Notes: generated by a model from the sequence alone, not told the origin. DNA of 64,000 nt from Drosophila pseudoobscura (GCF_009870125.1 NC_046683.1:36347869-36411868), one strand, 5' to 3'. Positions 10,005 through 21,214 are shown, counted from the stretch's first letter. Translations and numbers: made by a program.

Positions 10005-13000
10005 AGGAAAGCAGCCCCGAGAAAACGAAGACGACGATTTCCAAGGGCTGGGCAGTGGCAGAAGAAGTGGGCGACCGATTCCTCTTCTTCCTCGTCGCGA
10101 CAACTCCTGCAGAAGTCGTTATGAGGGATTGACAGTCTAGAGGCATGAGTGCCAATCTGCCAGTGTCCCGTAATGGCTCGAGTAACTGCAGAGCATTGTG
10201 CTCTGCTGAGACTATACAGCTCGGCTGAGCGCTTCTTCGATCGATATGGCCATATCAATCTTGAGATTTTACAGGAAGCTGTTTGCTGCCATCTCCTATT
10301 GGCATTTTGCTCAAACAATTCGTGCGTGAGGAGCCTACACGTAGCCAGAGGCATCGCTACCTGCTCCCTCTCCATAAGGAGAGGAATTGTAGTACCCTGC
10401 CTTGCTAGCTCGTCGGCGGCGTCGTTCCCCTCGATGTCCCTATGGCCTGGGACCCATATAAGGAAGAGGTCTAACTGCTCTGCGATCTCGTGCAGAGACC
10501 TGCGGCAGTCATTTACAGTCGCTGAGTTCGACGATATTGAGCCTAGAGCTTTAATAGCTGCTTGGCTGTCCGAGAAAACGCACACTAAGTGCGTGTCTAG
10601 AAATAGTTTGGAGACGATGGAAATGGCCTCCTTGATGGCTACAACCTCCGCTTGGAACACACTGCAGTGGTCCGGGAGCCTGAAGCAATGACTGATGTTC
10701 AGCTCGCTGCAGTAGACTCCGCCTCCCACGCGGCCGTCTAACTTTGAGCCATCAGTGTAGAGGTGAACCGCATTTGCGGGGCCTGGTTCGCCCATCTCCC
10801 AGTCCACCCTAAGTGGGATTGATACCTGGAAAGGCGTCGAGAGGTGATCAGTAGGGACACAATAATCTGTCCTCTCTGGTAATTGCGGGTGTCTCGTCAG
10901 GATTCCCGAGTGCCCGACCGCGGACGCTTTCCACAGTCCGGCTTCTCTCATTCTGAGTGCGGAAAGTGTTGCCATTTTCTTTCCCATGAGATCTATGGGG
11001 AGGAGGTCCAGCACAGTATCCAGGGCTTCCCCTGGAGTAGTGCGTAGCCCGCCAGTTATGCATAGCTCTGCCATGCGTTGAACTCTGCTGAGTTTGTTGA
11101 GGCATGTTTTTTTGTCTAAGGCTGGCCACCATACTACCGCTCCATAGAGCATGATCGGTCGTATGATGGTGGTGTAAAGCCACCGAACTATATAGGGGGT
11201 CATTCCCCATCTTAGTCCGATGGCTTTCCTGCAAGTATAGAGGGCTACTGTGGCCTTCTTTACTCTATCCTCTATGCTCAATTTCCAATCGAGCTTTCTA
11301 TCGAGGATTAGACCAAGATACTTGGCGTTGTTGCTGAAGATTAGCGCTTCCCCACATAGTCTTGGGGGAATCAGTGCCGGTACTTTGTACTTCCTAGTGA
11401 AGAGCACCAGTTCCGTTTTAGACGGGTTGACGCCTAACCCGCATTTGTCTGCCCATTTTGACATCTTCATGAGAGTGCTTGTCAGGCACTCACATAGCGT
11501 CTGCGGGAATTTACCCGAGAATGCTATAGCAACATCGTCCGCATACGCCACCACGCGGCAGCCACCCCCCTCTATCTCCCGCAGCAGTTCGTTCACTGCC
11601 ACGTTCCATAGGAGGGGCGAGAGGACTCCGCCCTGCGGGGTGCCTCTACTGACAAATCTGGTGGACGTTGACGTCCCCAGTGATGCCTCAACCGTCCTGC
11701 ATTGTAGCATCTGATCGATCAGGCTCACCGTCCGGGAGTCAACCCCCAGTTCCGTCAGTGCACCCGTGATGGCGGTCGGTAGGATGTTATTAAAGGCGCC
11801 TTCTATGTCCAGGAAGGCTACCAGGGTGTATTCCTTACAGTTGATGGACGCTTCTATGATTGATGTGATCGTGTGTAGGGCCGTTTAGGTGGATCTTCCT
11901 TTCCGATAGGCATGCTGGGAGTCTGAGAATAGACTAGGCGGAATATTTACCGTGAGATGCATCCCCAAAAGCCGTTCCATCGTCTTCAGAAGGAAGGACG
12001 ATAGACTTATGGGTCTGAAATCTTTGGGGGCAGTGTGCGAGGGCTTGCCTGCCTTGGGGATGAAGACGACTTTGGTATGAAGCCAGGTTTCCGGGATATA
12101 TCCATGGGAGAAGATTCCCTCATATATCCTTTTGAGCCAACTAGTGCCTTTTTGTCCAGCGTGAATCAGTTGGGCAGGGATGATGCCATCTGGTCCCGCG
12201 GATTTGTATGGTTTGAAGCTTTTTATTGCCCACGAAATGTTCTCCTGGCTTAGCAGGTTCATGATACCACTTGAGGCAACGGAGGGAGCCGCGATGTAGT
12301 GTGGTCTGTTTTCATCGCAGCCGGGAAAGTGGGTGCTAAGGAGAAGATTTAGCGACTCATTACTGGACGTTGTCCATGATTGGTCGGCGTTCTTCAGGTA
12401 GCCCAGAGTGGGTGTAGTCTTCGAGATAACTTTGCGCAAGCGCGAGGCTTCCGAGTTATTCTCAATGTCGCTACAGAACTTACGCCATGAGGCGCGTTTG
12501 GCTTTCCTCAGTTCTTTATTGTAAACTGACAGACTGGCCTTGTAATCGGCCCAGTTCTGCTCAGCGTTTTCGGCCTTAGCTTTATTGAAGAGTCTTCGGG
12601 AGGCTTTCCGGAGTTCCCTCAGTTTCGGATTCCACCATTCAGGTTTCTTCCGGCCTCTGCTCTTGCTAGAGGGGCAGGATTTATCGAGCGCCTCAGTGCA
12701 GGCGTCGGTAAATAGTTTAACAAGATGAGTCGTGGCTTCCCTGGAGATCTCTTCCTCAGGTGGAGTCTCAGGGAGAACACGACAGAGATGGTCTGAGTAC
12801 CGAGCCCAGTTTGTCCGCCTAAGGTTACGAAATTGAGCTGGTCTCGGTAGTGAAAAAGAGAATACGGTTTCCACGTACCTGTGGTCCGAGAAGGAGTGCT
12901 CTTCCAGGACCCTCCAGGATACGATGTTCCCGTGTAACTCGTGAGAGGCAAGTGTGAGGTCCAGGACCTCCTTGCGGTTTTTAATAATGAAGGTGGGATC

Positions 13001-13516
13001 ACTCCCCCTATTTAAAAGGACCATCTGAGTGGTCAGTAAATAGTTGAAGAGGTACTCACCCCTTTCGTTGGTGTCAGTGCTTCCCCACTGGCAGTGGTGT
13101 GCGTTGGCGTCGCACCCTACGATTAGGCCGATGTCCTTGGCCTCGCAGTCTGTGATTAGCGCCCTGAGCGCCTGTGGAGGGGGGTCTGGTTGGTCGTGAC
13201 CCATGTACGTGGAGCAGATTCTCAGTGAGCACCCCTGGCCTTCGAGGCTCACTGCTGTTTGGTCTTCATTGCTGAAATTTGGGAGCAAAAATAAGTGCAA
13301 ATCTCTTTTTGCAAGGATGCAGGTGCGAGTTTTACCTGCGGAGTCAGCTACGTATAGCTTATAGTCAGGAGTCCTCAGACCAGAGACCCTGTTTCCGAGG
13401 ATCCAGGGCTCCTGAATGAGGACTATGTCGGCTCCACCCTTGGCTAGGTAGAGCAGAAGAGCAGCGCATGCTGCCTTACAATGGTGGAGGTTTATCTGCA
13501 GGAGTATCAGTGACAT
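10005..13516 (-). pseudogene. LOA-a ORF2: endonuclease, RT, RNase H with one nonsense codon
   Basis: The endonuclease begins MSLILLQINLHHCKAA and includes LIQEPW, GCDANAHHCQWG and SDHRYVE. RT contains FIPKAGKP, GTPQGGVLSPLLW and the catalytic AYADDVAI. RNase H shows YTDGSKLDG, VFSDSQAA and WVPGHRDIEGNDAADELA. A Cys/His finger follows (CRSCRDEEEEESVAHFFCHC). The frame is open except for a stop at 11885-11887. The sister copy has GAA (Glu) there (STETAL), so a single substitution gives the nonsense codon, and the frame continues in register beyond it. ORF2 overlaps the end of ORF1 by 41 nt. The C-terminus is lost at the BEL-A junction. The frame remains readable to 9989, but those last codons are BEL sequence. 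Confidence 0.88.
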
Positions 13517-14888
13517 TCCTGAGGTCCACCTCCACCATTGTCCTTTCGTGGTCGCTCTCCGAAGAGTCCAACTCCTCCGCGACCCCGATGTGTTTGAGAT
13601 CCCTAGTGAGATCGCTCACGTCTGAGACGTAACCATCTAAAATGTCATCCGACACCACTGATGCCACGTCTGACACCGCAGGCTTGATCTCCGTACTAGG
13701 GATCTCCGGGGGCTCCAGGTCTGGCTCGACCGTCGGCTGCATGCCTTTGGAGTCGGACTTGTATGGTACTACGACTACTTTCTTGTAGCCGTAGTCCACA
13801 GCGCCCTCCGTGTCGTGGAGAAGTCTGACCGACTCCTCGTTCAGGACGAGGATAATTTGGCGCCTCTGCCCGTTGCTCTCCTCTACTTTGGCCACCTTCC
13901 AATCGGCTGTGGGAAGGTGGGGGTTGCAGACCTGCAGAATCCGGAGAATCTTATCCGGCTCTGCAGGCTTCGCCGAGACCCACGCTCTGGCCCTCGGCTT
14001 GCTGGGGATGTCCTCCCACTTCACGACCTCCAGCTGGGCTCCTGGGTAGACCTCCTTGAGCGACGCTACCGCCTTCGCGTAGAGGGCCGCCGAGCGAGCA
14101 TCTTGGCAGGCGATGGCTTTCACCGTGCCTTGGTGCCACCCGGCGTCCTCACACTTGGGCGGTGGTCCTTCATTCTCCTCCAACTCCTGGAGGAAACGGT
14201 CTTGGAGCTCGTTTTCCACGAGGTGCCACTTGTCCCTAGGGATCTGCCCGTCTTTAGAGCCCCTGTCTAGGACTCCAATCAGGGTTTTTCCCCTCGCCAC
14301 CTCGGCAAACGAGCGGTTGCTCAATGTCTTTGTCCTCTTGGCCTGTTGGACTTGTGTGGCGGTGTCCTCCGCCGAGCGTTGCCGCTTGCTTGGGGCCTTG
14401 GCTGTGGCCTTGCCAGCTTTGGCTGGCTGGTAGTCGGGCAGGACTGTCTTGGCCCATCGCCGCGATTCGATTCCCTGGGCAGACGCCAGGAACACCGGGT
14501 CGTCGTTGCCCAGGATGAAGGCCGCACGTCTTTTGTCCTGAAACTTGGGCCTATCTTTCGAGGCAGAGGCGCCGCCTGCCGGGGTTGTCAAGGGGTTCCC
14601 GGTCCCAAGGGGTCCGCCAGCCGCGATATCGCTCTGCATGGTCGCCCCCCCGGTAACCGGGTCGCCCTTGGGGCCCCCCGACGTGGATTGGCCCGATTGG
14701 CTTTTCGGTCCTCTCCTCACAGCGCCTGCTGCCTCGAGACGGTGGACCGACTTAGTCTCCTTCCCCGTCTTTTTGGGCACTGGTTTCCCAGATGCGTTTG
14801 TAGAGGGATGGTCTTTTCCCTCCGGCACTTTAGGAGGAGTGCCGTGCTCCTTTGCGGTGTTTTTTGTTTTAATATTTAAATTTGGCAT
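13476..14888 (-). CDS. LOA-a ORF1 (gag-like nucleic-acid-binding protein)
   Basis: Intact frame of about 470 codons from ATG at 14888. The open frame extends further upstream, but this methionine sits after the GC-rich 5' region. The N-terminus is rich in Lys, Gly, Pro and Ser. The conserved block runs LIGVLDRGSKDGQIPRDKW ... PPPKCEDAGWHQG ... RARAWV ... NPHLPTADWKVAKVEE and is shared with the homologous ORF1 at 58612. From memory this resembles the DUF4780 family found in Drosophila retrotransposon ORF1 proteins; that was not checked. No CCHC knuckle is visible. The acidic C-terminus ends KPPPL, like KSPPL in the other copy. Its role is inferred as RNA packaging in the ribonucleoprotein. Confidence 0.8.
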   Translation of the reverse strand: MPNLNIKTKNTAKEHGTPPKVPEGKDHPSTNASGKPVPKKTGKETKSVHRLEAAGAVRRGPKSQSGQSTSGGPKGDPVTGGATMQSDIAAGGPLGTGNPLTTPAGGASASKDRPKFQDKRRAAFILGNDDPVFLASAQGIESRRWAKTVLPDYQPAKAGKATAKAPSKRQRSAEDTATQVQQAKRTKTLSNRSFAEVARGKTLIGVLDRGSKDGQIPRDKWHLVENELQDRFLQELEENEGPPPKCEDAGWHQGTVKAIACQDARSAALYAKAVASLKEVYPGAQLEVVKWEDIPSKPRARAWVSAKPAEPDKILRILQVCNPHLPTADWKVAKVEESNGQRRQIILVLNEESVRLLHDTEGAVDYGYKKVVVVPYKSDSKGMQPTVEPDLEPPEIPSTEIKPAVSDVASVVSDDILDGYVSDVSDLTRDLKHIGVAEELDSSESDHERTMVEVDLRNVTDTPADKPPPL

Positions 14889-15370
14889 ATTTGATCCCAC
14901 GAGTAGGCGGGAAGGGGTTAGTCGCCCGGGGCATAGCCCGCGTGCCCCGGGAAGCCTTATTAAAACTGGAGGTCGGCAGGTATCCAGAGTCCGCATATAA
15001 GCGACCGAGCACCCCCTCGGCCATGCATCCCTCGGCATATGACAGTGTCACCTTGGATTGGGGTTATTTCACTGAGAGTTTTCTTCTCTCCGCCCGACTA
15101 CAATTCGCCAGCATCCTGGCAGAGACATGACCGTACCAGGACCTGTTTCCAGCCGCCCTCACGGGGAGAGTATAGTCGCACTTCCGCCGGTGTGTACAGT
15201 TACGGCGGGTGCCGGTTCGCTCGTGCCCACCTGTATCCTATGACGCGGAGCACAGTCGCCTTGGATCCAGGGCAAGCCATGAACCCGAGGCACCCGTGCC
15301 CCTTTCCAAGTCTACAGTTGTGACGAGCCGACCCGACATCCGTTTATCCCCCTATAGCACCCGACGGCTG
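14889..15370 (-). other. LOA-a 5' untranslated region
   Basis: GC-rich stretch between ORF1 and the point where BEL-A coding resumes. It does not visibly match the 5' region shared by the LOA copies at 58076 and 41424, so LOA-a belongs to a different subfamily or has a different promoter region. The right boundary is set where BEL-A RNase H codons (WRHVSSANNAADVLSRG) resume. Confidence 0.5.
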
Positions 15371-16514
15371 ACGGCTATCCAGGCAGTAACAAACCAGTCA
15401 CAATGGCGTCACGTGTCATCGGCCAACAACGCAGCCGATGTCCTGTCGAGAGGAATCGCAGCAAGCAGGCTGGCAGATCACAATCTGTGGTTATATGGAC
15501 CACTATTCTTGCACGGATCTCGAGACAACTGGACGAAGGCACCCAACATAGAACCTAGCAATCTTGAGAGAAAGGCCAAACATGTGAGCTTGCCAATCAC
15601 ACCTAGTGTGAGGGGATGAATTATATACTTGCAAACATAGCAACTCGTTTCACAAGTTGCAACGCATTGTGGCATATATGTTACGCTTCTGCTACAAAAC
15701 CAACAGAGCGAACACCACAACGCTCTGCGCAGAAGAACTGACTCACGCCCGCACTATAATCCTGCGAACCATACAACAAGTCGAGTTTACAGCAGAGTTA
15801 AAACAGTTCCAACGATATAAGACTGTGGATAAAAAGAGCTCGATCATATCGTTATCTCCCTTCCTAGGAGACGATGAGCTCATCCGAGTTGGTGGTAGAC
15901 TTGAAGAAGCCCTACTTCCATACAACGCAAAACACCCAGTTTTGCTGCCTTACAATGACCCAATCGCTAAAATGATTTTGCGGGAGCTACATGAGGAGAA
16001 CATGCATTGTGGTGCTCAAGCATTAAGGGCAATCGCAAGACAACAATATTGGATTATCAATGACAAGACAATGGCTAGAAGCATCATCCACAGCTGTGTT
16101 AGATGCACCAAGGCAAGACCAAAGCTGATGCACCAGATCATGGGCAATCTCCCAGCACAACGAGTCACACAAGCACGCCCGTTTCTTAACGCAGGCGTCG
16201 ACTACTGTGGACCAATCGCGATCCACCATAAGATCCGAGGCAAAAGACCTGATAAGGCATACATCGCCGTGTTCTGCTGCTTTTCCACAAAGGCAGTACA
16301 CCTGGAGCTGGTAAGCGACTTGACCACAGAGGCATTCTTGGCCGCCCTGCGTCGATTATTAAGTAGACGTGGGAAGTGCCAAACTATTCAATGCGACAAT
16401 GCAACGAACTTTGTGGGTGCAAACAACCAGCTTAAAGAATTAAAAGACTCTATATTCAGCTCAAAGGCAAGCGCTCTGATCACGAATCATTGCAACAAAA
16501 AATTCATTCATTAA
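15371..16514 (+). pseudogene. BEL-A RNase H end and integrase, frameshifted
   Basis: Coding resumes with WRHVSSANNAADVLSRG, the end of a BEL RNase H/connection region, and runs to a stop at 15619. After a frame change near 15640 the integrase follows. It shows the zinc-binding part (HEENMHCGAQALRA...CVRCTKARP) and the core residues GVDYCGP and CDNATNFVGA. A stop at 16512-16514, reached through a frame slip in an ATTCATTCATT run, breaks the protein just before the catalytic glutamate region. Both lesions look like ordinary decay. Confidence 0.85.
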
Positions 16515-17184
16515 ATTCATTCCTCCCAGGCCCCCTTCGTTCGGCGGCCTCTGGGAAGCGGCGGTAAAATCAGCAAAAAGGCTGTTGATAACAACCACGA
16601 ACACAGCCTCACTGACATTTGAAGAACTAAACACCGTGATAATCGAAATTGAAGCAATTCTCAACTCTCGACCCATCACTCCAATGTCAAATGATCCCAC
16701 TGATACAACAGCGCTCACCCCAGGACACTTCTTGATTGGTGAACCATTGACAACGCCTCCTGACGTCAACGCTGATCATCAAGGAAGAACATTGGTCAAG
16801 CGCTGGGAATTGGTATCGCGCCTAAAGCATTCATTCTGGAAACAATGGTCTACAGAATACCTCCAAGAATTGCAAGCTCGGCATAAATGGAAGACCGCTT
16901 CACCAAACGTACCTGAAGGATTATTAGTTTTGGTTAAAGAAGACAACCTTCCTGTAATGAAGTGGCCAATGGGTCGCATCATTAAGACATATCCTGGACA
17001 GGACAACCACGTACAAGTGGTTGACGTTAAGACAGCATCTGGCGTATACAAGCGCCCGATCACTCGTCTAGCGCCGCTCTTTCCGGAAGATGTGGCAATC
17101 AAACGCCACCACAACGTGATCAGTGACACCACGGAAATTGATGAGCCACCCACACAGCGAACAACAAAATTGTCACCTACACTA
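16515..17184 (+). pseudogene. BEL-A integrase C-terminal part
   Basis: Continues the integrase in a new frame: FGGLWEAAVKSAK at about 16536 (with the catalytic Glu), then EAILNSRPITP, LTPGHFLIG and LVLVKEDNLPVMKWPMGRI. These end with the BEL-type motif TASGVYKRPITRLAPL near 17085. The same open frame flows without a stop into the env-like segment. Env is therefore either made from a spliced RNA or no longer made. Confidence 0.85.
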
Positions 17185-18908
17185 ACATCAACGTTAGTGG
17201 TGCTGTTGCTCATGCTTCCATTAGCATGGTCACAGTCAATAAATGTGACACAATTCGCAAACAAGCCTGGAATATTTTATGAGAAACTTGGAACATCAAG
17301 AATAGCAACGTCTGAGTGGACCATGATCGTATACTATGACTTGGACCCATATTGGAAGGATATGCAACTAATGTCTGCCGGAATTTCAGAGTTACGATAC
17401 ATGTGCCCTGAACTAAAAAATGTTCCGGCATGTAACTCCATAGTTCAACACTTTCAACATGTGTATAACGAGCTACAAGCAGGAAGCGTTTTAATGAAAA
17501 ACTCTCGAAAACGCAGATCGCCGCTGGACATCATATAGCAAGCAGCCTGTTTGGTGTTCTCGACGCAAAATACGCAGAAGAAATGACTCAAGTGATTGAG
17601 AAAGTGAAAACCAATGAAGACTTTCTACTACATCTGCTCCAAAACCAAACATCAATTGTCGACGCGACAATAAACGTAGTCAGAAAGGACAAATTAACAA
17701 CTGATAATCGCCTAAAAACTTTGGAACAGCATTTGGCTACTATCAACCAAGAAAGAGGGTCGTATCACAGCGATCATCTGACTCAAGCGTACTTAGGACT
17801 AATAGCACAATTAACGCTGCTCACAACAACTCTCCAACGAATGCAATCCGACATATCTGATGTCCTAATCGGTATTCATCATCGGAGAATAAGCCCCACT
17901 CTGGTGTCTCCCGAGCAACTAATAGACCAACTAGACCAGATACGGGAGCATTTGCACCAAGATCAAATGCTGCCGGTCACAACGAAGGAGGTGATTCAAC
18001 TATACAGAATCATGCGAGCCGAAGGAACCCCTACTGCAAAGCACGTCATCTTCAAGCTGACGCTACCGCTGGTCTCAACAGCTCAGCTCGAAGTCTTCAG
18101 CATCATCCCAATTCCGTTTTGGGATTCAACAAGCTGGAGTCTATTTGACCTCAGGACCACCATAGTAACAGTTAACATCCACCGAGACCAGTTCATGGGC
18201 ACTACCCAAGAGGAATTCCGACGTTGTCTTAAAGTACACAACGAGGAGTTCATCTGCTTTGACCACCAGACGATCTTTAATGTGGACAATCGCCGTGAGT
18301 TTCAACTGTTTAACAATAAAACAGAAACACTGTGTCAGGTAACACACACAAAGGCTGACACGGTGTGGCTAAAAACTCAGCATCCAAATAAATGGATCTT
18401 CGCAACGCATTCTACAACTAAACTTCAAGCAGTATGCAACGGAGTTCCGTCAACCATAACACTGGAAGGAACCGGGCTACTCTCCATGGCCCCTGGTTGC
18501 ACTGCTCGCAATCCTAAATTAAGCATCAGTACCTTCAGCACCACAATCAGCGAAGTAAAATCGACGTACACTCGATTTGGTGACGTGAACCCACCGGAGA
18601 CATCACCCTCGCCACCAATGTGGCAACTGAAGAACCAGACATCAGACTTCCTTCAAGAGCTTGATGATCTACGCCAGCAACTATCAGCCATCAATCAGCA
18701 CGAGCTGCCACACCATCTCACCACCGTGCAGCACCATCAACTCGTTGCTTATGCAGCCTTAGCAATATCAATTCTACTGATCATTGCCATCATTTTCCGG
18801 AAGAAGTATCAACTATGGAAACCAAGGCCATCAAATCCCGATCCAGCCACGTCATCACCCCCTATACCCCTTGCACGCCGGTTTACCGTCGACTTGAACG
18901 ATGGTTGA
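17185..18908 (+). pseudogene. BEL-A env-like glycoprotein, frameshifted
   Basis: Envelope-type protein. A hydrophobic leader lies near 17185-17240 (TLVVLLLMLPLAWS), followed by an ectodomain. A basic furin-type site (RKRRS) lies near 17505-17520, and directly after it the frame is broken by a stop at 17536-17538. The remainder is open from about 17550 to 18908 in another frame. It includes a coiled region with many Gln and Leu, NQT and NKT glycosylation sites, and a membrane-spanning segment near the end (AYAALAISILLIIAIIF), then a short basic tail. The layout resembles the insect errantivirus/baculovirus F-type envelope. No intact envelope can be made from this copy. Some env-bearing BEL families are known in Drosophila. 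Confidence 0.75.
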
Positions 18909-18932
18909 ACACAGTTTCAACGGCCGGGAGAA
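18909..18932 (+). promoter_or_regulatory. Polypurine tract region of BEL-A
   Basis: The purine-rich CGGCCGGGAGAA precedes the TGTTCAG start of the 3' LTR, which is the expected plus-strand priming position. Confidence 0.55.
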
Positions 18933-19484
18933 TGTTCAGTTGCAGAAGTATGCTTAAGCAATAGCTTATAAGACCCGTCGGCATAACACAGTGACACCGC
19001 GACACAGTGTTCCATTTAACATGCAATATAATACCTCACGACAAACACACTAGCCACTGCAGTGAGTTCTGTGGACAATGCACTAGCCACTGCAGTGAGT
19101 TCTGCTGACAATGCACTCTTTCCGCAGAGTGCAAAGACAGCGGAGGCATTTGCTGACCATCAAAATGTCGCAATTGCCCACCAGACACCAAAATTATCCA
19201 TAATACACAAACATATATTTTACAGACTCAGCACTTTTGTACCTATAAATAAGAATCATTTTTGTAAATAAAATCAGTATCAGAAACAGTACCACAACTG
19301 CCTGTCACTCATCTTCCATCGCAATCAACAGAGGCTGTCGCTGTGTCTTCAGATCCTCATTTGCGCACCGTAGGATACCCTCTCCGCAGTCCAACTGGTT
19401 CAAGTTCTAGTTGCGACGACCAAACTGTAGACGGTTTATGTACCGTATGCAACACAGCTTCCTACACACACACACACATTAACA
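18933..19484 (+). repeat. 3' LTR of BEL-A
   Basis: 552 bp, near-identical to 5942-6495. By eye there are three substitutions and a CA run shorter by one unit. It is followed by the CCTTC target duplication at 19485-19489, after which the mdg1-like RT frame resumes on the minus strand. Confidence 0.95.
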
Positions 19485-19489
19485 CCTTC

Positions 19490-20607
19490 TTTAAGTAATC
19501 GAATGCATTTTGGCATTCATCTGTCCATTGAAAGGTGACATTCTTTTTACATAATCGAGTTATGTGCCGTGAATAGTCGGCGAAATTTTTGATGAAACGT
19601 CTATAGTAATTGCAAAATGCAACGAATCTTCTAGCGCTATCTGCGTCTGTAGGGACTGGATATTTTTCGATGACGTCATATTTTTTATCGTCGGGCAAAA
19701 TGCCTTGATCAGTGCACTTGTGGCCTAGAAAAGTCACTTCGTGCATGAAGAAAGCGCATTTTTCTGGATGTAGCTTAAGGTTGTTTTTCCTACACAAATC
19801 AAAAACGTCTGTTTAGTTTTTGATCATGTGGTTTTCGGAACAACCGATGACTATTAGGTCATCCATATACAAGAATGCTTGTGAAGTATTAAGTCCAGAA
19901 AAAGCAATTGTCATCATTCTTTGAAAGGAATTTGGCGCTATTTTAAGACCATAAGGTAGTCTAGTGAATTGGTACGAGCCATTGCTCGTTGAAAAGGACG
20001 TTAAATCTCTAGAGTGTTGTTTCAGCTCTATTTGATGAAAACAGACATTAAATCTAGACATGAAAAATATTTGGCTCTACCCAACTGATCAAGAATATCA
20101 TCTATTCTTGGAAGTGGAAATTTATCGGACAATAATTTTTTGTTTATTTGACGATAGTCAATGACTAAACGCCATCTTTTATTTTCAGATCCTGGGAGAC
20201 CTATTTTGGGTACAAGTAGTATTGGACTATTGTACTCCGAAACTGATGGTTCTACTATTTTGTCCAGAATGAGTTTTTCTACCTGTTTATTGATTTCGTC
20301 TTTGTGTGCGTGTGGAATTCTATAATTTTTTTGTGTATACCGGGTTGTTATCCTTCAATCTTAGCTCTTGCCTATACAAATTATTAGTTGTTATCGATTC
20401 GGTTTCAAGTCCGAATATGTCTGTATACTGTGTGCATAAATCTTTTAGTTTTCTTTTAAATAGTGGCGGAAAGTTTTTAGTTAGCTTTTTCATGACATCT
20501 TCGTGTCTATCCTTGCTAATTTCTTGGACTATATCATAGTCACTTAGCATTTCGGTTTTTATTTTATTAATATTTAGGATTTTGGTTGAATTTGTTGTAT
20601 TCAACAC
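19490..20607 (-). pseudogene. mdg1/412-like reverse transcriptase, frameshifted
   Basis: Minus-strand RT in three open segments with breaks near 20320 and near 20060 and a stop near 19800. Visible motifs are VIDYRQINKK, FPLPRIDDILDQLG, GSYQFTRLPYGLKIAPNSFQRMM, the catalytic YMDD box (antisense at 19858-19869) and the thumb FLGHKCTDQGILPDDKK. It ends in QNAFDYLKK, where the BEL-A insertion interrupts it. The rest of pol continues at 5936 and below. The small breaks are independent of the insertion, so the element had probably begun to decay, or has decayed since. Confidence 0.85.
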
Positions 20608-20618
20608 TCGGATTGTAT

Positions 20619-21137
20619 TTAAAAACTGTTGTTTTTATTGGAAATTGTATTTCCAATGGATATTCCGTCCTCAATTTCTTGATTCGGGACTAGAACGGTA
20701 TGTTCTGTTGACGCTAATTTAATTTGTCGGACAACTTCAGCGCGTGCTGGAAGAATTGTGGCATTATTATCACAAGTGTGTGTGATAGGTATGTTTATTG
20801 GGAAGTTAAGATTGTTTGGCCGTAGTATTAGAGTGTCACTAGTATGTGTACAATCTAATAGGCAATTGAATTTTTTAATGAAGTCTATACCTATAATGCC
20901 ATCGCTAGGGATTGGAAAGTTTTGTTCAACTAAATGATAATCGTGTGGGATTATATACTTTCCTGTAGATAATTCTACGAATGCTAAACCTTTTGAAAAA
21001 ACTGAACCTTCGCCGATTCCTGATATTTTGGTTGATATGTTAACATTAACATTATCAAAAATATCGATATTTTCTTTTAGTATTGAAATGTCTGCACCAG
21101 TATCTATTAATAAGGTAAATGTATTACCTGTTTTCAA
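20619..21137 (-). CDS. mdg1/412-like aspartic protease region
   Basis: Open minus-strand frame of 172 codons. It carries the retropepsin active site TLLIDTGADISIL near the N-terminus and the second conserved block DGIIGIDFIKKFN, which corresponds to the IIGxD motif. It is separated from RT by a stop at 20619 just before the RT frame. In relatives these form one pol polyprotein, so this is a fragment of pol rather than a free gene. No break is seen inside the protease itself. Confidence 0.75.
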   Translation of the reverse strand: MKTGNTFTLLIDTGADISILKENIDIFDNVNVNISTKISGIGEGSVFSKGLAFVELSTGKYIIPHDYHLVEQNFPIPSDGIIGIDFIKKFNCLLDCTHTSDTLILRPNNLNFPINIPITHTCDNNATILPARAEVVRQIKLASTEHTVLVPNQEIEDGISIGNTISNKNNSF

Positions 21138-21214
21138 ATTTTTAAGCTTTATAAATATTCCTGAACCAAGATTGATGTTGTATATTATCGCACAATTTGA
21201 ATATCTTAAGGGGT

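Larger units (their letters stand above)
10005..15370 (-). mobile_element. LOA-clade LINE nested in BEL-A (LOA-a)
   Basis: Minus-strand non-LTR element with ORF1 (14888-13476) and ORF2 (13516 to 10005) carrying endonuclease, RT and RNase H. The opening motif INLHHCKAACAAL and the C-terminal RNase H place it in the LOA group, as in Bilbo, baggins and Trim. It is close to the plus-strand copy at 58076-63541 in ORF2. Alignment with that copy stops at LGAAFL, before the natural C-terminus and 3' UTR. The 3' end is therefore missing, the reverse of the usual 5' truncation. BEL-A is also missing several hundred codons at this junction, so one deletion probably removed both. Boundaries are accurate to about 20 bp. 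Confidence 0.8.
5942..19484 (+). mobile_element. BEL/Pao retrotransposon with env (BEL-A), containing a nested LOA LINE
   Basis: Full-length element bounded by near-identical LTRs (5942-6495 and 18933-19484) and a perfect 5-bp duplication CCTTC (5937-5941 and 19485-19489). Five base pairs is normal for BEL/Pao. The internal order is primer-binding site, gag-protease-RT (from 6910), a LOA LINE in reverse orientation (about 10005-15370), the end of RNase H, integrase, then an env-like frame ending at 18908. The RNase H catalytic region between RT and the LINE is missing. The LTRs differ by three substitutions and one CA unit by eye, which suggests a young insertion, yet the coding region has several frameshifts. 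It resembles the roo/Max group in carrying env, but the family is not named with confidence. Confidence 0.9.

Noticed and set aside
13815..14879. Several long plus-strand ORFs antisense to LOA-a ORF1
   Set aside because: They arise from the GC-rich codon use of ORF1 on the other strand and have no recognisable domains.
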